Part shown: positions 14,432 to 23,471 of the stretch, one piece after another
Position numbering within the stretch: position 1 is the first letter of the stretch
How the letters are laid out: every line of letters starts with the position of its first letter
NCBI GenBank assembly: GCA_900539525.1
Contig: UQCM01000024.1
Coordinates: forward strand, 1 to 36,269
Origin: an uncultured Blautia sp.
GTDB lineage: Bacteria > Bacillota > Clostridia > Lachnospirales > Lachnospiraceae
Length of the DNA stretch: 36,269 nt
Reading direction: 5' to 3'
Made by a program: the position numbers and the translations under genes
Notes under the pieces: model-generated
What the model saw: only the letters and a program-made list of their open reading frames with translations
What the model was told of the DNA's origin: nothing
Database searches by the model: none

Positions 14432-16151
14432 TGATCATATCCAGAACCTGGCTGCCAAGAGCTGCTGATTTCGCATCCGCATCCTCAAGAGAGGTTCCCT
14501 TTACACCGTAGTAGAACTTAACCTTCGGCTCTGTACCGGATGGCCTTACGCACAGCCATGCGTCATCCGTCAGGTCAAAGTAAAGAACATTGGAGCTCGG
14601 AAGTCCGGTAGCAGTCACTTCGCCTGTCTCCATATTTTTAATGGTATCCTTCTTGTAATCTCTGGCGGAAACCACTTTGTAATCACCGATCTGTACCGGC
14701 GGATCGTTGCGCAGAGTTTCAAGGATCTCCTGGATCTTTGCCAGACCCTCAATGCCCTTTAAGGTGATGGACTTCACATCATCCTTGAAGTAGCCATATT
14801 TCTCATACATGTCGATCAGTGCATCCCAGAGCGTCTTGCCCTGTGTCCTGTAGTAGGCTGCAGCCTCACACAGTGCCATGGTAGCCACGATGGCATCCTT
14901 ATCTCTGGCATGTGTTCCGATCAGACAGCCGTAGCTCTCTTCGAATCCGAACAGATAAGTGCCTTTTCCACTGTTCTCAAATCCAAGGATCTGCTGGCCG
15001 ATGAATTTGAATCCGGTGAGAACTTCGATAAAGCGCAGTCCGTAGGATCTGGCGATCACACCTGCCATATTGGTCGTAACGATGGTGCTGACTACCGCGC
15101 CGTCCTCCGGGAGTCCTGCCGCTGCCTTTCTCTGGCTCAGCTCGTACTCCTCCAGAAGGCATCCGGACATATTTCCCGTCATGCTCCTGTATTCGCCGCT
15201 CTTTGTATCCTTCACATAAACACCCAGACGGTCTGCATCCGGATCGGTGGCAAGTACCAGATCTGCATCAACCTCTTTGGCCAGCTTCAGACCCAGTTCA
15301 AATGCCTCTGCAGACTCCGGATTCGGGTAGCTTACGGTCGGGAATTCACCGTCCGGCAGCTCCTGCTCCTTAACTACGTAAACATTCTCAAATCCCAGCT
15401 CCTTCAACACTCTTCTCGCCGGGATATTTCCGGTTCCATGAAGAGGTGAATATACGATCTTCATGTCCTTTCCGACTTCTTTGATCGCATCCCAGTGGAT
15501 CACCTGGCTCTTTAATGCCTCTATGTAGCTGTCATCGATGGCCTGTCCGATCACCTCATAGAGACCTGCTGCCTTTGCAGCCTCCTTATCCATCGTCTTC
15601 ACTGTGGCATAGTCCGTTACCTTCTTCACCTCAGCCATGATACCGGTATCATGGGGCGGTGTGATCTGTGCGCCGTCCTCCCAGTATACCTTGTAGCCAT
15701 TATACTCAGGCGGATTGTGGCTGGCTGTGATATTGATTCCGGCGATGCAGTTCAGGGTGCGCACCGCAAAGGACAGCTCCGGTGTCGGGCGAAGAGATTC
15801 GAAGACATATGCCTTGATTCCGTTTGCTGCCAGGCAGAGTGCTGCCTCATCAGCAAATTCCGGTGACATACGTCTGGAATCATATGCGATCGCCACACCC
15901 CTCTTCTCGCCGCCCACGGAGCAGATATAGTTTGCCAGACCCTGGGTTGCTTTTCTGACTGTGTACATATTCATGCGGTTCGTTCCCGCTCCGATGATTC
16001 CGCGAAGCCCTGCGGTACCAAACTCCAGGTCTGCGTAAAAACGCTCCTTGATCTCCTTCTCATCGTCTGCGATTGCTCTTAATTCCGCCTTTGTCGCATC
16101 ATCAAAGTACGGATTGGCAAGCCATTCCTCATACACTTTTTTATAATCCAT
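14418..16151 (-). CDS. Phosphoglucomutase / phospho-sugar mutase
   Basis: Interconverts glucose-1-phosphate and glucose-6-phosphate (possibly mannose phosphates), feeding UDP-glucose synthesis and glycogen or maltodextrin breakdown. The 577 residues match the alpha-D-phosphohexomutase group represented by B. subtilis PgcA. It has TAGLRG near 46-51 and the catalytic serine loop TASHNPPEYNGYK with Ser144. The metal-binding loop DPDADR is at 303-308 and the sugar-binding FGFEESYGC follows. The C-terminal phosphate-binding loop is RPSGTEPKVKFY. AGGAGG lies upstream of the ATG. An extended -10 promoter precedes it at 16187-16195. Confidence 0.95.
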   Translation of the reverse strand: MDYKKVYEEWLANPYFDDATKAELRAIADDEKEIKERFYADLEFGTAGLRGIIGAGTNRMNMYTVRKATQGLANYICSVGGEKRGVAIAYDSRRMSPEFADEAALCLAANGIKAYVFESLRPTPELSFAVRTLNCIAGINITASHNPPEYNGYKVYWEDGAQITPPHDTGIMAEVKKVTDYATVKTMDKEAAKAAGLYEVIGQAIDDSYIEALKSQVIHWDAIKEVGKDMKIVYSPLHGTGNIPARRVLKELGFENVYVVKEQELPDGEFPTVSYPNPESAEAFELGLKLAKEVDADLVLATDPDADRLGVYVKDTKSGEYRSMTGNMSGCLLEEYELSQRKAAAGLPEDGAVVSTIVTTNMAGVIARSYGLRFIEVLTGFKFIGQQILGFENSGKGTYLFGFEESYGCLIGTHARDKDAIVATMALCEAAAYYRTQGKTLWDALIDMYEKYGYFKDDVKSITLKGIEGLAKIQEILETLRNDPPVQIGDYKVVSARDYKKDTIKNMETGEVTATGLPSSNVLYFDLTDDAWLCVRPSGTEPKVKFYYGVKGTSLEDADAKSAALGSQVLDMINAML

Positions 16152-16186
16152 CGCTATAACCTCCTGAATTCCTTATTCATGGGATT

Positions 16187-16195
16187 ATTATAGCA
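16187..16195 (-). promoter_or_regulatory. Extended -10 promoter of the phosphoglucomutase gene
   Basis: On the minus strand TGCTATAAT is a TGn extended -10 element with a perfect TATAAT. No good -35 hexamer lies at the expected distance, which extended -10 promoters tolerate. It lies 36 bp upstream of the start codon. Confidence 0.6.
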
Positions 16196-16204
16196 TTTTG
16201 GAAG

Positions 16205-17188
16205 TTATAAATCCAGTATTTTCAAAAAAGCATCCCGTTTTTGTTGCTGGGAAATCAGCATGTTCAGCTTCTCCACATGCTTCCCGGGTATCCATGCCTT
16301 GTTATGATTATAGTAGTAATTTGCCAGCTTCCAGAACTTTTCCGGATATGCCAGACGAATCCTCAGATATTCCCTGACCGCACGGTCCACCCCCAGAATC
16401 CTGTCATACTCCTCCACCATCGCCAGACCCAGCGCCGGACTCCAGTTCTGCTTTTCCAGGATCTTGCGCATAAACTGATAGAGATCCCCCGCCTGAACGT
16501 CGTACCGGCATTTGATAAAATTCGTGGTCGCCGTTCCCTTTCGTGTATGCAGTACCTGGTGCTGGTTGTAATCCCCGTGACAGAGCAGCCCTTCGGAGAC
16601 TGCCGTCTCATACATGTTTCCGTAGGACGAATCGGCAAGGCTTCTCTGTGCCTCCTGTGCCTGTTCAAAAAACATGGAGAAGCATCCCAGAAAACAGCTT
16701 TCAAACTCGTTTTTCCGCCGTCGTGTGCGCATAAAATGGCAGGTCTTCTTGATCTCCCGGTTCCGTCCGGCATATTCCTCTTCCAGACGTTCTCCCGTAT
16801 ACAGCTCTCCTCCGTCGTTGTGCGGCATCCGAAGCATCTTGTGCAGCTTTGCCAGATTCCGGACTGCCGAAAGGATCTCCTCCTGATTCTTCGTATCACA
16901 TTCCCTGCCGTCAAACCAGTCCTTTACAATATACGCCGTACCGTCCCGGTCCTTTGTGATCAGACCTCCTTCGGCATTCTCCACCGTCCGGTCCACCAGA
17001 GTATATCCCTGCTCCCTCAGGCAGTCAAACACCCTGTTCTGGAAGCGCAGGCGGTTTTCGGAACCCTGAAATTCCGTGATCAGCTTCAGTCCCCTGTCTG
17101 TCTCACAGATAAAAGAGCCGCGTCCCCGCCTGGTTCCTGTTATCTTTAAGTCGTACTGTTCCAGTACCTTCAGTCCCCGTTCATTCAC
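16205..17188 (-). CDS. CotS-family spore coat protein (kinase-like fold)
   Basis: A spore-coat-associated protein with an aminoglycoside-phosphotransferase/kinase fold, 327 residues, like B. subtilis CotS, CotI and YutH. It begins with a small N-lobe and AYIVKDWFDGREC. It contains the Brenner-type catalytic loop CHGDYNQHQ (His204, Gly205, Asp206). CRYDVQAGDLYQFMRKI follows; in active homologues this region begins with a metal-binding IDFD, but here it reads TNFIK, so the Asp appears lost. It ends with YPEKFWKLANYYYN, typical of the family. The start is preceded by GGATAGGAG. The substrate is unknown and catalytic activity doubtful. Confidence 0.85.
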   Translation of the reverse strand: MNERGLKVLEQYDLKITGTRRGRGSFICETDRGLKLITEFQGSENRLRFQNRVFDCLREQGYTLVDRTVENAEGGLITKDRDGTAYIVKDWFDGRECDTKNQEEILSAVRNLAKLHKMLRMPHNDGGELYTGERLEEEYAGRNREIKKTCHFMRTRRRKNEFESCFLGCFSMFFEQAQEAQRSLADSSYGNMYETAVSEGLLCHGDYNQHQVLHTRKGTATTNFIKCRYDVQAGDLYQFMRKILEKQNWSPALGLAMVEEYDRILGVDRAVREYLRIRLAYPEKFWKLANYYYNHNKAWIPGKHVEKLNMLISQQQKRDAFLKILDL

Positions 17189-17241
17189 TCCTATCCCCCC
17201 ACTTGACTTTTCCTTCTATCCTATGTCCCCTTATATGAAAT

Positions 17242-17270
17242 TAGAACGCCCCGGGTCATTCCCGGAGCGT
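17242..17270 (-). terminator. Terminator at the 3' end of cca
   Basis: GAACGCCCCGGG and CCCGGAGCGTTC form a nearly perfect GC-rich stem with a TCATT loop. On the minus strand it is followed by TAATTTCAT, a weak T-tract. It overlaps the last codons of cca and precedes the cotS-like gene. Confidence 0.65.
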
Positions 17271-18587
17271 TCGGCTGTATTCTGTCAGATATTCTTTTGT
17301 GTTGCACTCCGGCTCCTCCAGAACCTTTTCCAGCAGAAGGTTCAGGATCCTGCCAAGCTCTTTTCCCGGCTTCATACCATCTGCGATCAGATCCTTTCCG
17401 GTAACAGCCAGATCTTTCAGCGTGAAGCATTGTCTCTTTTCCAGGATCCCGCACGCAAGGCGTTCTGTCCCGGCCAGATAGGCCAGCTTTTCCTCTCTCT
17501 GATACATGCTCTGTGCCAGGATATCTGCCCGGCAGACCTTCATAAGCAATGGAAAGAGCTCTTCGCCTACCTGATAAAGCATCCTGCGAACGCTCCTTTC
17601 GGTCAGGGCCGGACGCAGATCATGAAAGCGTACCAGTGCCTTTACCTTAAAGAGCGTATCATTATCAAAACGCCACCTCTTCAGGACCGCTTCTGCCATG
17701 AGAACTCCCTCATACGCATGACCATAGAAATGATCCCTTCCCGTCTCATCCACTGTGCGCACCTTCGGCTTTCCGATATCGTGGAACAGCACGGCAAGCC
17801 TCAGTACCTTGTCCGGCTCCACCTGTTCCAGTGCATGGAGTGTATGTTCGCCTACCGAATAACTGTGATGGGGGGTATTCTGCCCGGTTCTCATCATCTC
17901 ATCAAATTCCGGAAAGACGACGGCTGTGATCCCCGTCTCCCATGCCGCGCGAAGCTCCTCCGGATGCGGCGAAACCAGAAGCTTCACCATCTCCGCCTGG
18001 ATACGTTCCGCACTGATCTTCGATAGATTGTCGGCAAGACGTGTGATCGCCTCCCTGGTTCCCTGCTCAATGGCAAAACCCAGCTGGGCGGAAAACCGCA
18101 CGGCACGCAGCATACGCAGGGCGTCCTCTGAAAACCGCTCCCCGGCATCTCCCACACAGCGGATCACCTTTCTGTCCATATCCTCCCGGCCGCCAAAGAT
18201 ATCTACCAGCCCTTCCCTCTCATTGTAAGCCATGGCATTGATGGTAAAATCACGGCGTCTCAGATCCTCTGTCAGATCCGATGTAAAAGACACGTCCCTG
18301 GGATGCCTGCCATCCTCATATTCCCCGTCGATCCGGTAAGTCGTGACCTCATATCCTTCACCGTCCAGAAGAACCGTAACTGTTCCGTGCTGCAGTCCCG
18401 TGTCAATGGTCCTGGAAAACAGAGCCTTCGTCTCCATCGGTCTGGCAGACGTCGTAATATCCCAGTCATTCGGTATTCTCCCCAGCAGGGAATCGCGCAC
18501 ACATCCGCCTACCGCATAGGCCTCATACCCGGCCTGCTCCAGCCTTTCTATGATTTTCTTCACATTTTCCGGAAGTGTAATATACAT
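17256..18587 (-). CDS. cca: CCA-adding tRNA nucleotidyltransferase
   Basis: Adds or repairs the 3'-terminal CCA of tRNAs; needed here because the tRNA-Gly at the window start has no encoded CCA. It has 443 residues. The class II nucleotidyltransferase head shows AYAVGGCVRDSLLGRIPNDW with the catalytic NDWDI. RRRDFTINAMAYN and the RFSEDALRMLRAVRFSAQLG motif follow. The C-terminal part carries an HD domain with LFHDIGKP, seen in a subset of these enzymes and linked to 2',3'-phosphoesterase activity. The start is ATG 18587, nine bases after GGGAGG; a GTG two codons earlier is too close to that site. Confidence 0.95.
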   Translation of the reverse strand: MYITLPENVKKIIERLEQAGYEAYAVGGCVRDSLLGRIPNDWDITTSARPMETKALFSRTIDTGLQHGTVTVLLDGEGYEVTTYRIDGEYEDGRHPRDVSFTSDLTEDLRRRDFTINAMAYNEREGLVDIFGGREDMDRKVIRCVGDAGERFSEDALRMLRAVRFSAQLGFAIEQGTREAITRLADNLSKISAERIQAEMVKLLVSPHPEELRAAWETGITAVVFPEFDEMMRTGQNTPHHSYSVGEHTLHALEQVEPDKVLRLAVLFHDIGKPKVRTVDETGRDHFYGHAYEGVLMAEAVLKRWRFDNDTLFKVKALVRFHDLRPALTERSVRRMLYQVGEELFPLLMKVCRADILAQSMYQREEKLAYLAGTERLACGILEKRQCFTLKDLAVTGKDLIADGMKPGKELGRILNLLLEKVLEEPECNTKEYLTEYSRTLRE

Positions 18588-18604
18588 TTTCACATCCCTC
18601 CCCG

Positions 18605-18800
18605 TATCTTAAGATGTTGAGGGCAAAATCATTTGTCCCCATGATGCCTTCGCATTTTTCCGTGCTCCCAAAATCCGAAAAAATGGTAACTGTTCAGAGT
18701 CATGCAGATTTATAAATAAAGGAAAGCCTCGTAGAGGCGATTTTGCGAATGGACTCTGAATAGTTACAAAAAATGACCTTTTGACCCTGGCATCATCATC
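18605..18800. repeat. Family C repeat region interrupted by a family A copy
   Basis: The left part contains TTTTTCCGTGCTCCCAAAATCCG (about 18654-18677, compare 12789-12806 and, inverted, 3303-3325). The right part has ATGACCTTTTGACCCTGGC and ATCATCATC (18774-18799). Between them sits the family A element 18687-18766, so A appears to have inserted into or beside a C unit. It fills the cca-uppP gap. Confidence 0.65.
18687..18766 (-). repeat. Family A repeat, 80-bp copy in reverse orientation
   Basis: It begins TAACTGTTCAGAGTC and ends GACTCTGAATAGTTA (one mismatch). In the family orientation (minus strand) it keeps the ATTCGCAAAATCGCCTC block and the GCCTC-TAC-GAGGC hairpin followed by TTTCCTTTA. 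The GCTCATGCAGGGCTCTCGC segment is deleted. Confidence 0.88.
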
Positions 18801-19625
18801 TTATCTAAGCGTAAAAAATGCCAGTACTGCAATTCCAAGAAGGATCCGGTACCACCCGAACACTTTAAAGTCATGCTTTCTGATGTAACTCATCAGAAAT
18901 TTGATCACGAGTACAGACACTACAAACGCCACCGTCATACCCGTCAGCAGAATCATCATCTCCGGCGCTGAGAAGTCAAACCCGAACTTCACGATTTTCA
19001 GAAGACTGGCCCCAAACATCACAGGTACTGCAAGGAAAAAGGTAAATTCCGCCGCCACCGTCCGTGACAGCCCCAGCATGATGCCTCCCAGGATCGTGGC
19101 ACCTGAGCGGGAGGTTCCCGGAAATACGGCCGCGATCAGCTGGAACATTCCAATCCAGAAGGCTGTCTGGAAACTGATTTCCCCGATGGATGTGATCTTT
19201 GCTGATTTCCCTGCATTGCGGTTTTCGATCCAGATAAATGCAACGCCAAAAAGGATCAGCATCACTGCCACCGTCTGATAATTGTAAAACAAAGCATCCA
19301 GCTGTTCCTCAAACAGCAGGCCCACTACTGCTGCGGGCAGACAGGATACAAGAATCTTAAACCACATCTGAAAAATATCCTTTTTCACATGAGGCTTCTT
19401 CTTCAGTGAAAAGGGAAAAAGCTGATTCCAGAACAGAAGAACCACCGCCAGGATCGCTCCGAGCTGGATCACAACCAGAAACATGGAAAGAAATTCCTCC
19501 GTCACGTTCAGTCTGATCAGCTCATCCAGTATGATCATATGTCCCGTACTGCTGATTGGAAGCCACTCCGTCACTCCTTCTACGATCCCGAACAGGATCG
19601 CTTTTAAAAGTTCGATTACGTCCAT
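18801..19625 (-). CDS. uppP: Undecaprenyl-diphosphatase UppP (BacA)
   Basis: An integral membrane phosphatase that recycles undecaprenyl pyrophosphate to undecaprenyl phosphate for peptidoglycan and other envelope polymers; overexpression gives bacitracin tolerance. It has 274 residues and about eight membrane helices. The two family signatures are EGVTEWLPISSTGH near the N-terminus and FPGTSRSGATI in the middle, together the active site. The start is ATG 19625 preceded by GAGGAG; the ATG five codons earlier has a poorer site. It is a single gene between repeat-filled gaps. Confidence 0.96.
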   Translation of the reverse strand: MDVIELLKAILFGIVEGVTEWLPISSTGHMIILDELIRLNVTEEFLSMFLVVIQLGAILAVVLLFWNQLFPFSLKKKPHVKKDIFQMWFKILVSCLPAAVVGLLFEEQLDALFYNYQTVAVMLILFGVAFIWIENRNAGKSAKITSIGEISFQTAFWIGMFQLIAAVFPGTSRSGATILGGIMLGLSRTVAAEFTFFLAVPVMFGASLLKIVKFGFDFSAPEMMILLTGMTVAFVVSVLVIKFLMSYIRKHDFKVFGWYRILLGIAVLAFFTLR

Positions 19626-19664
19626 TGTCTTTCTCCTCATTCTTTCACGTTATTTTTATATTAT

Positions 19665-19800
19665 GATGATGCCAGGTTCAAAAGGTCATGATTTTCATGC
19701 TTGCATGAAAAATCATGACCTTTTGAACCGTTAAACATCAGAAAGCAGCCATTTTTCAGAGAAAAATGAGCGGATTTCGAATGTTTTTCGGAATTTGGGG
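19665..19800. repeat. Family C composite repeat with 55-bp palindrome, uppP-importer gap
   Basis: The ATGATGCCAGGTTCAAAAGG core runs into a long near-perfect palindrome (19675-19729) centred on ATGCTTGCAT, with a single bulged base. A 45-bp unit beginning GCAGCCATTTTTCA (19746-19790) follows, matching 3251-3295 with several changes. No typical T-tract follows the palindrome, but it is the only strong hairpin after the importer operon. Confidence 0.75.
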
Positions 19801-19809
19801 CGCACGGCG

Positions 19810-20811
19810 CTACCGCTCTTCCCGGAAATAGGGCAGTCCAAGACTTGCAGGGGGCTGGTTCTCCCGTTTGCTTCGCATACTGGTAACCACCAGGACCACC
19901 AGTGTGACCACGTAGGGGATCATTTTATACAGTTCCTGGAACTCCATGTGATCCATACCGGTAGGGATATACAGATACAGGATGTAAAGCCCGCCAAACA
20001 GGAAGGATGCCAGTACGCTCACGTTCGGCCGCCAGATGGTAAAGATCACGAGCGCGATCGCAAGCCAGCCCCGGTCACCGAAGGCATCATTGGACCATAC
20101 GCCGCAGGCATAGTCCATCACATAATACAGACCTCCCAGCCCTGCGATCATACATCCGACGCAGGTGGCGATATATTTGTACTTTGTTACATTGATTCCG
20201 GCAGCATCGGCCGTGTTGGGGTTTTCTCCCACGGCTCTCAGATGGAGGCCGACGCGTGTGCGGTTCAGGATATAAGAAGCCGCCAGCGCAAGGAACACTC
20301 CCAGATACGCCAGGAAGCCATAGGACAGAAACAGATCACCGAACCATCCAAGTTTCCCTGCAAATGGAAGGGATTTGCTGAAAAATCCACTGGTGGCACT
20401 CAGGGCGATCGAAGGCACGTCACTGGAAACCAGCCGGATCAGAGATCCGCCGAAGAAATTTCCAAATCCTACACCAAAGGTGGTCATGGCAAGACCGGTC
20501 ACATTCTGGTTCGCCCTGAGTGTTACCGTCAGAAAACAATACAGAAGTCCCATCAGCAGGGAGCCCAGCAGGCAGCATGTCATGGGAATCAGGATGGCCA
20601 GTGCCGGATTCATCGCAGAGGCTTCAGGTACCGTTCTCTCATAAAAGAAGGAACCGATCACACCGCTGATGGCACCCACATACATGACACCCGGAATTCC
20701 CAGGTTCAGGTTGCCGGATTTCTCTGTGATGATTTCTCCGGTGCTTCCAAACAGCAGGGGAATGCCCTGTACGATTGCCCTCGGAATAAATGCAAGTAAG
20801 AAGCTCAACAT
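19810..20811 (-). CDS. Nucleoside-type ABC transporter, permease protein 2
   Basis: A membrane permease of the BmpA-type importer family (B. subtilis NupQ, Streptococcus RnsD). It has 333 residues and about eight to ten helices. It contains the diagnostic EIITEKSGNLNLGIPGVMYV near the N-terminus, conserved in this half of the permease pair, and NRTRVGLHLRAVGENPNTAD, the cytoplasmic loop that contacts the ATPase. The start is 2 bp after the preceding permease's stop. The likely cargo is purine nucleosides or related ribosides, inferred from family only. Confidence 0.92.
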   Translation of the reverse strand: MLSFLLAFIPRAIVQGIPLLFGSTGEIITEKSGNLNLGIPGVMYVGAISGVIGSFFYERTVPEASAMNPALAILIPMTCCLLGSLLMGLLYCFLTVTLRANQNVTGLAMTTFGVGFGNFFGGSLIRLVSSDVPSIALSATSGFFSKSLPFAGKLGWFGDLFLSYGFLAYLGVFLALAASYILNRTRVGLHLRAVGENPNTADAAGINVTKYKYIATCVGCMIAGLGGLYYVMDYACGVWSNDAFGDRGWLAIALVIFTIWRPNVSVLASFLFGGLYILYLYIPTGMDHMEFQELYKMIPYVVTLVVLVVTSMRSKRENQPPASLGLPYFREER

Positions 20812-20813
20812 GA

Positions 20814-21917
20814 TTACTGTCCCTCCTTTTCTGACTTTTTACGGAACTGAATCCGGTAACGGATGAAAAATTCACATCCGATAATGAAAAACAGGATGAT
20901 GCCGGTCAGGATATCCGAGAACGACTGATTCAATCCAAAACTTGTGGAGATCTCACTGGCTCCCCGGTTCATAAAAATGATCAGGAAGCTGGAAAATGCC
21001 ATAGTCAATGGATTGAATTTGGACATCCAGGACACCAGTACGGCAGTAAATCCCTGCCCGCCTGCAATCGTGGTCGTTACGGTGTGATTGATACCACCCA
21101 CCAGTAAAAGGCCCACCAGACCGCATATGGCACCTGAGAGCATCATGGTGCGGATGATCACTTTCTCAACCTTGATCCCCACATACCGCGCCGTATTCTC
21201 ACTTTCGCCCACAACAGAAATCTCATATCCATGCTTGCTGTAGTTCAGATAGATGTGCATAAACACCGTGATCACCAGAGCTACCAGAATGCACAGCAGA
21301 TATTTGGATCCGAAGACCTGCGGCAGCCAGCCCACATTCGAATCCTGGTTGATGATACCTATTTTTCCGGATCCCTTTGGCACCTCCCAGACGATGACGA
21401 AAAAGGCAACCAGCTGGGTGGCGATATAGTTCATCATCAGGGTGGAAAGAGTCTCGTTGGTGTTCCATTTTGCCTTAAAAAAGGCGGGAATAAAGCCCCA
21501 GAGCATACCGGCGGCAATACTGGTGATCACCATACAGACCATCACCAGGGCATTGGGCAGCTTATTGCCAAGACAGATCATGCATGCCGCGGCGGCCAGA
21601 CCGCCGATCAGCACCTGTCCTTCTCCACCGATATTCCAGAATCGCATCCGGAAGGCCGGTGTGAGCGCCAGGGAGATCAACAGCAGGATCGCAATATTCT
21701 GCAAAGTGATCCAGGTCTTCCTTGCCGTGCCGAAAGCACCCACAAAAATAGACTCATACACCTTAAGAGGATTGATCCCCGTGGTGATGGTGGTCACGAC
21801 AGCGCACAGGATCAATGCCAGCACAATGGCGGCAATGCGGATCCCTGCCAGCTTGTATATGGGAATAACATCTCTCTTCACAAGATGTAAAAACGGCTCC
21901 TTCTTTTTTTCATTCAT
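20814..21917 (-). CDS. Nucleoside-type ABC transporter, permease protein 1
   Basis: The partner permease (B. subtilis NupP type), 367 residues. The N-terminus is cytoplasmic and charged (NEKKKEPFLHLVKRD), followed by about eight helices. It contains RMRFWNIGGEGQVLIGGLAA and a coupling loop YEISVVGESENTARYVGI. It overlaps the ATPase gene by 8 bp and is separated by 2 bp from the second permease, a tightly coupled operon. Confidence 0.92.
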   Translation of the reverse strand: MNEKKKEPFLHLVKRDVIPIYKLAGIRIAAIVLALILCAVVTTITTGINPLKVYESIFVGAFGTARKTWITLQNIAILLLISLALTPAFRMRFWNIGGEGQVLIGGLAAAACMICLGNKLPNALVMVCMVITSIAAGMLWGFIPAFFKAKWNTNETLSTLMMNYIATQLVAFFVIVWEVPKGSGKIGIINQDSNVGWLPQVFGSKYLLCILVALVITVFMHIYLNYSKHGYEISVVGESENTARYVGIKVEKVIIRTMMLSGAICGLVGLLLVGGINHTVTTTIAGGQGFTAVLVSWMSKFNPLTMAFSSFLIIFMNRGASEISTSFGLNQSFSDILTGIILFFIIGCEFFIRYRIQFRKKSEKEGQ

Positions 21918-23445
21918 GGTTCTCGCTGCCTCCCGTTCTGGTCATCATCATTCCGACCTGATTCTTATCTGTCTTTCTCGCATCAACGATGCCGCTGACC
22001 TTTCCTCCGCAGAGAACCAGGATCCTGTCGGATAACTCCAGCAGCACATCCAGATCCTCGCCCACAAAGATAACGGCTACGCCCTTCTTCTTCTGTTCGT
22101 TGATCAGCTCATATATGGTATAGGAAGAATTGATATCCAGTCCCCTCACCGCATAGGCGGTCAGCAATACCGTGGGGGCGGAAGCGATTTCACGGCCTAC
22201 CAGCACTTTTTGCACATTGCCGCCTGAAAGTCTGCGGACCGGCGTCGAGATGCCGGGTGTCACCACATCCAGATTTTTCACTACCTCCTCTGCCAGCTGC
22301 TTCGACGGTTTACGGTCCGTAAAAGGCGTATGCCCCTGGCGGAAGGAGCGGAGCATCATATTGTCCGTAAGGTCCATATTTGCTACCAGTCCCATTCCAA
22401 GCCTGTCCTCCGGGACAAAGGAGAGAGAAACACCCATCTCTGCGATTTCCAGGGGATCCTTTCCAATCAGCATTTCCCTGGTGCCATCATCCTCCACATA
22501 ATAAATGCTCCCTGACTCCGTAGTCTGCAGACCGGCGATCGCCTCCAGCAATTCCTTCTGCCCGCAGCCTGAGATTCCGGCAATGCCCAGGATCTCACCG
22601 CTGTTTGCGGTAAAGGTCACATCGTCCAGCTTCACAATACCGTCCTCACTGCGCACGGTCAGACCCTGCACCTCAATACGCGGCTTCGGATTCACCGGCT
22701 TTGGTCTTTCAATATTTAATTTCACCACATGACCTACCATCATATTTGTCATGTCGGTCACATTGGTGTCTTTCGTTGCCATGTCTCCGATATACTTTCC
22801 TCCCCGCAGCACTGCCACCCGGTCAGATAAGGACTCTACCTCATGCATTTTGTGGGTAATGATGATGATCGCCTTGCCGTCATCCCTCATCTTCCTCAGC
22901 ACGTCAAACAGCCTCTCTGTCTCCTGGGGTGTCAGCACTGCGGTAGGCTCGTCCAGAATCAGGATGTCCGCGCCCCGGTACAGCACCTTAACGATTTCCA
23001 CCGTCTGCTTCTGGGAGACGGACATATCGTAGATCTTCTGTTTCGGATCCACTTCAAATCCATATTTATTGCAGATTTCCTCTATCTTTCGGGAAGCCTC
23101 ACGGATATTCAGCTTCCCCTCCAGTCCCAGGATGATATTCTCTGCTGCCGTCAGCACGTCAATCAGTTTAAAGTGCTGATGCACCATGCCGATTCCCAGA
23201 TCCAGTGCATCCCTGGGCGATTTGATAACCACTTCTTTTCCGTTGATAAAAATCTGTCCTTCATCCGGAAAATAAATGCCGGAAAGCATATTCATCAGAG
23301 TCGTCTTTCCGCTTCCGTTTTCTCCAAGCAAGGACAGGATCTCTCCTTTGTAAATGTCCAGGCTGACCTTATCGTTGGCAACCACGGACCCAAAGGTTTT
23401 CGTAACGTTTCTCATTGAAACTGCGACTGTTTTTCTTTCCATCAT
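21910..23445 (-). CDS. Nucleoside-type ABC transporter, tandem ATP-binding protein
   Basis: An energising subunit with two fused nucleotide-binding domains, 511 residues, like B. subtilis NupO. Domain 1 has a full Walker A (GENGSGKTT) and Walker B (LILDEPTA), with an unusual signature region SVSQKQTVEI. Domain 2 has a degenerate Walker A (GISGCGQKE) but a good signature (LSGGNVQKVLVGREI). Its Walker B region reads LLTAYAVRGLD, where relatives usually have an AxPTRGLD pattern. One canonical and one degenerate site is usual in this family. The start has two adjacent ATGs after AAAGGGG. An attenuator-like hairpin lies between it and the lipoprotein gene. Confidence 0.92.
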   Translation of the reverse strand: MMERKTVAVSMRNVTKTFGSVVANDKVSLDIYKGEILSLLGENGSGKTTLMNMLSGIYFPDEGQIFINGKEVVIKSPRDALDLGIGMVHQHFKLIDVLTAAENIILGLEGKLNIREASRKIEEICNKYGFEVDPKQKIYDMSVSQKQTVEIVKVLYRGADILILDEPTAVLTPQETERLFDVLRKMRDDGKAIIIITHKMHEVESLSDRVAVLRGGKYIGDMATKDTNVTDMTNMMVGHVVKLNIERPKPVNPKPRIEVQGLTVRSEDGIVKLDDVTFTANSGEILGIAGISGCGQKELLEAIAGLQTTESGSIYYVEDDGTREMLIGKDPLEIAEMGVSLSFVPEDRLGMGLVANMDLTDNMMLRSFRQGHTPFTDRKPSKQLAEEVVKNLDVVTPGISTPVRRLSGGNVQKVLVGREIASAPTVLLTAYAVRGLDINSSYTIYELINEQKKKGVAVIFVGEDLDVLLELSDRILVLCGGKVSGIVDARKTDKNQVGMMMTRTGGSENHE

Positions 23446-23471
23446 TTAGCCCCTTTCGAGTTGTTGGCTGA

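Noticed and set aside
16241..17149. A 302-residue plus-strand frame opposite the CotS-like gene
   Set aside because: It is an antisense shadow without motifs. The minus-strand gene has a ribosome binding site and family signatures.
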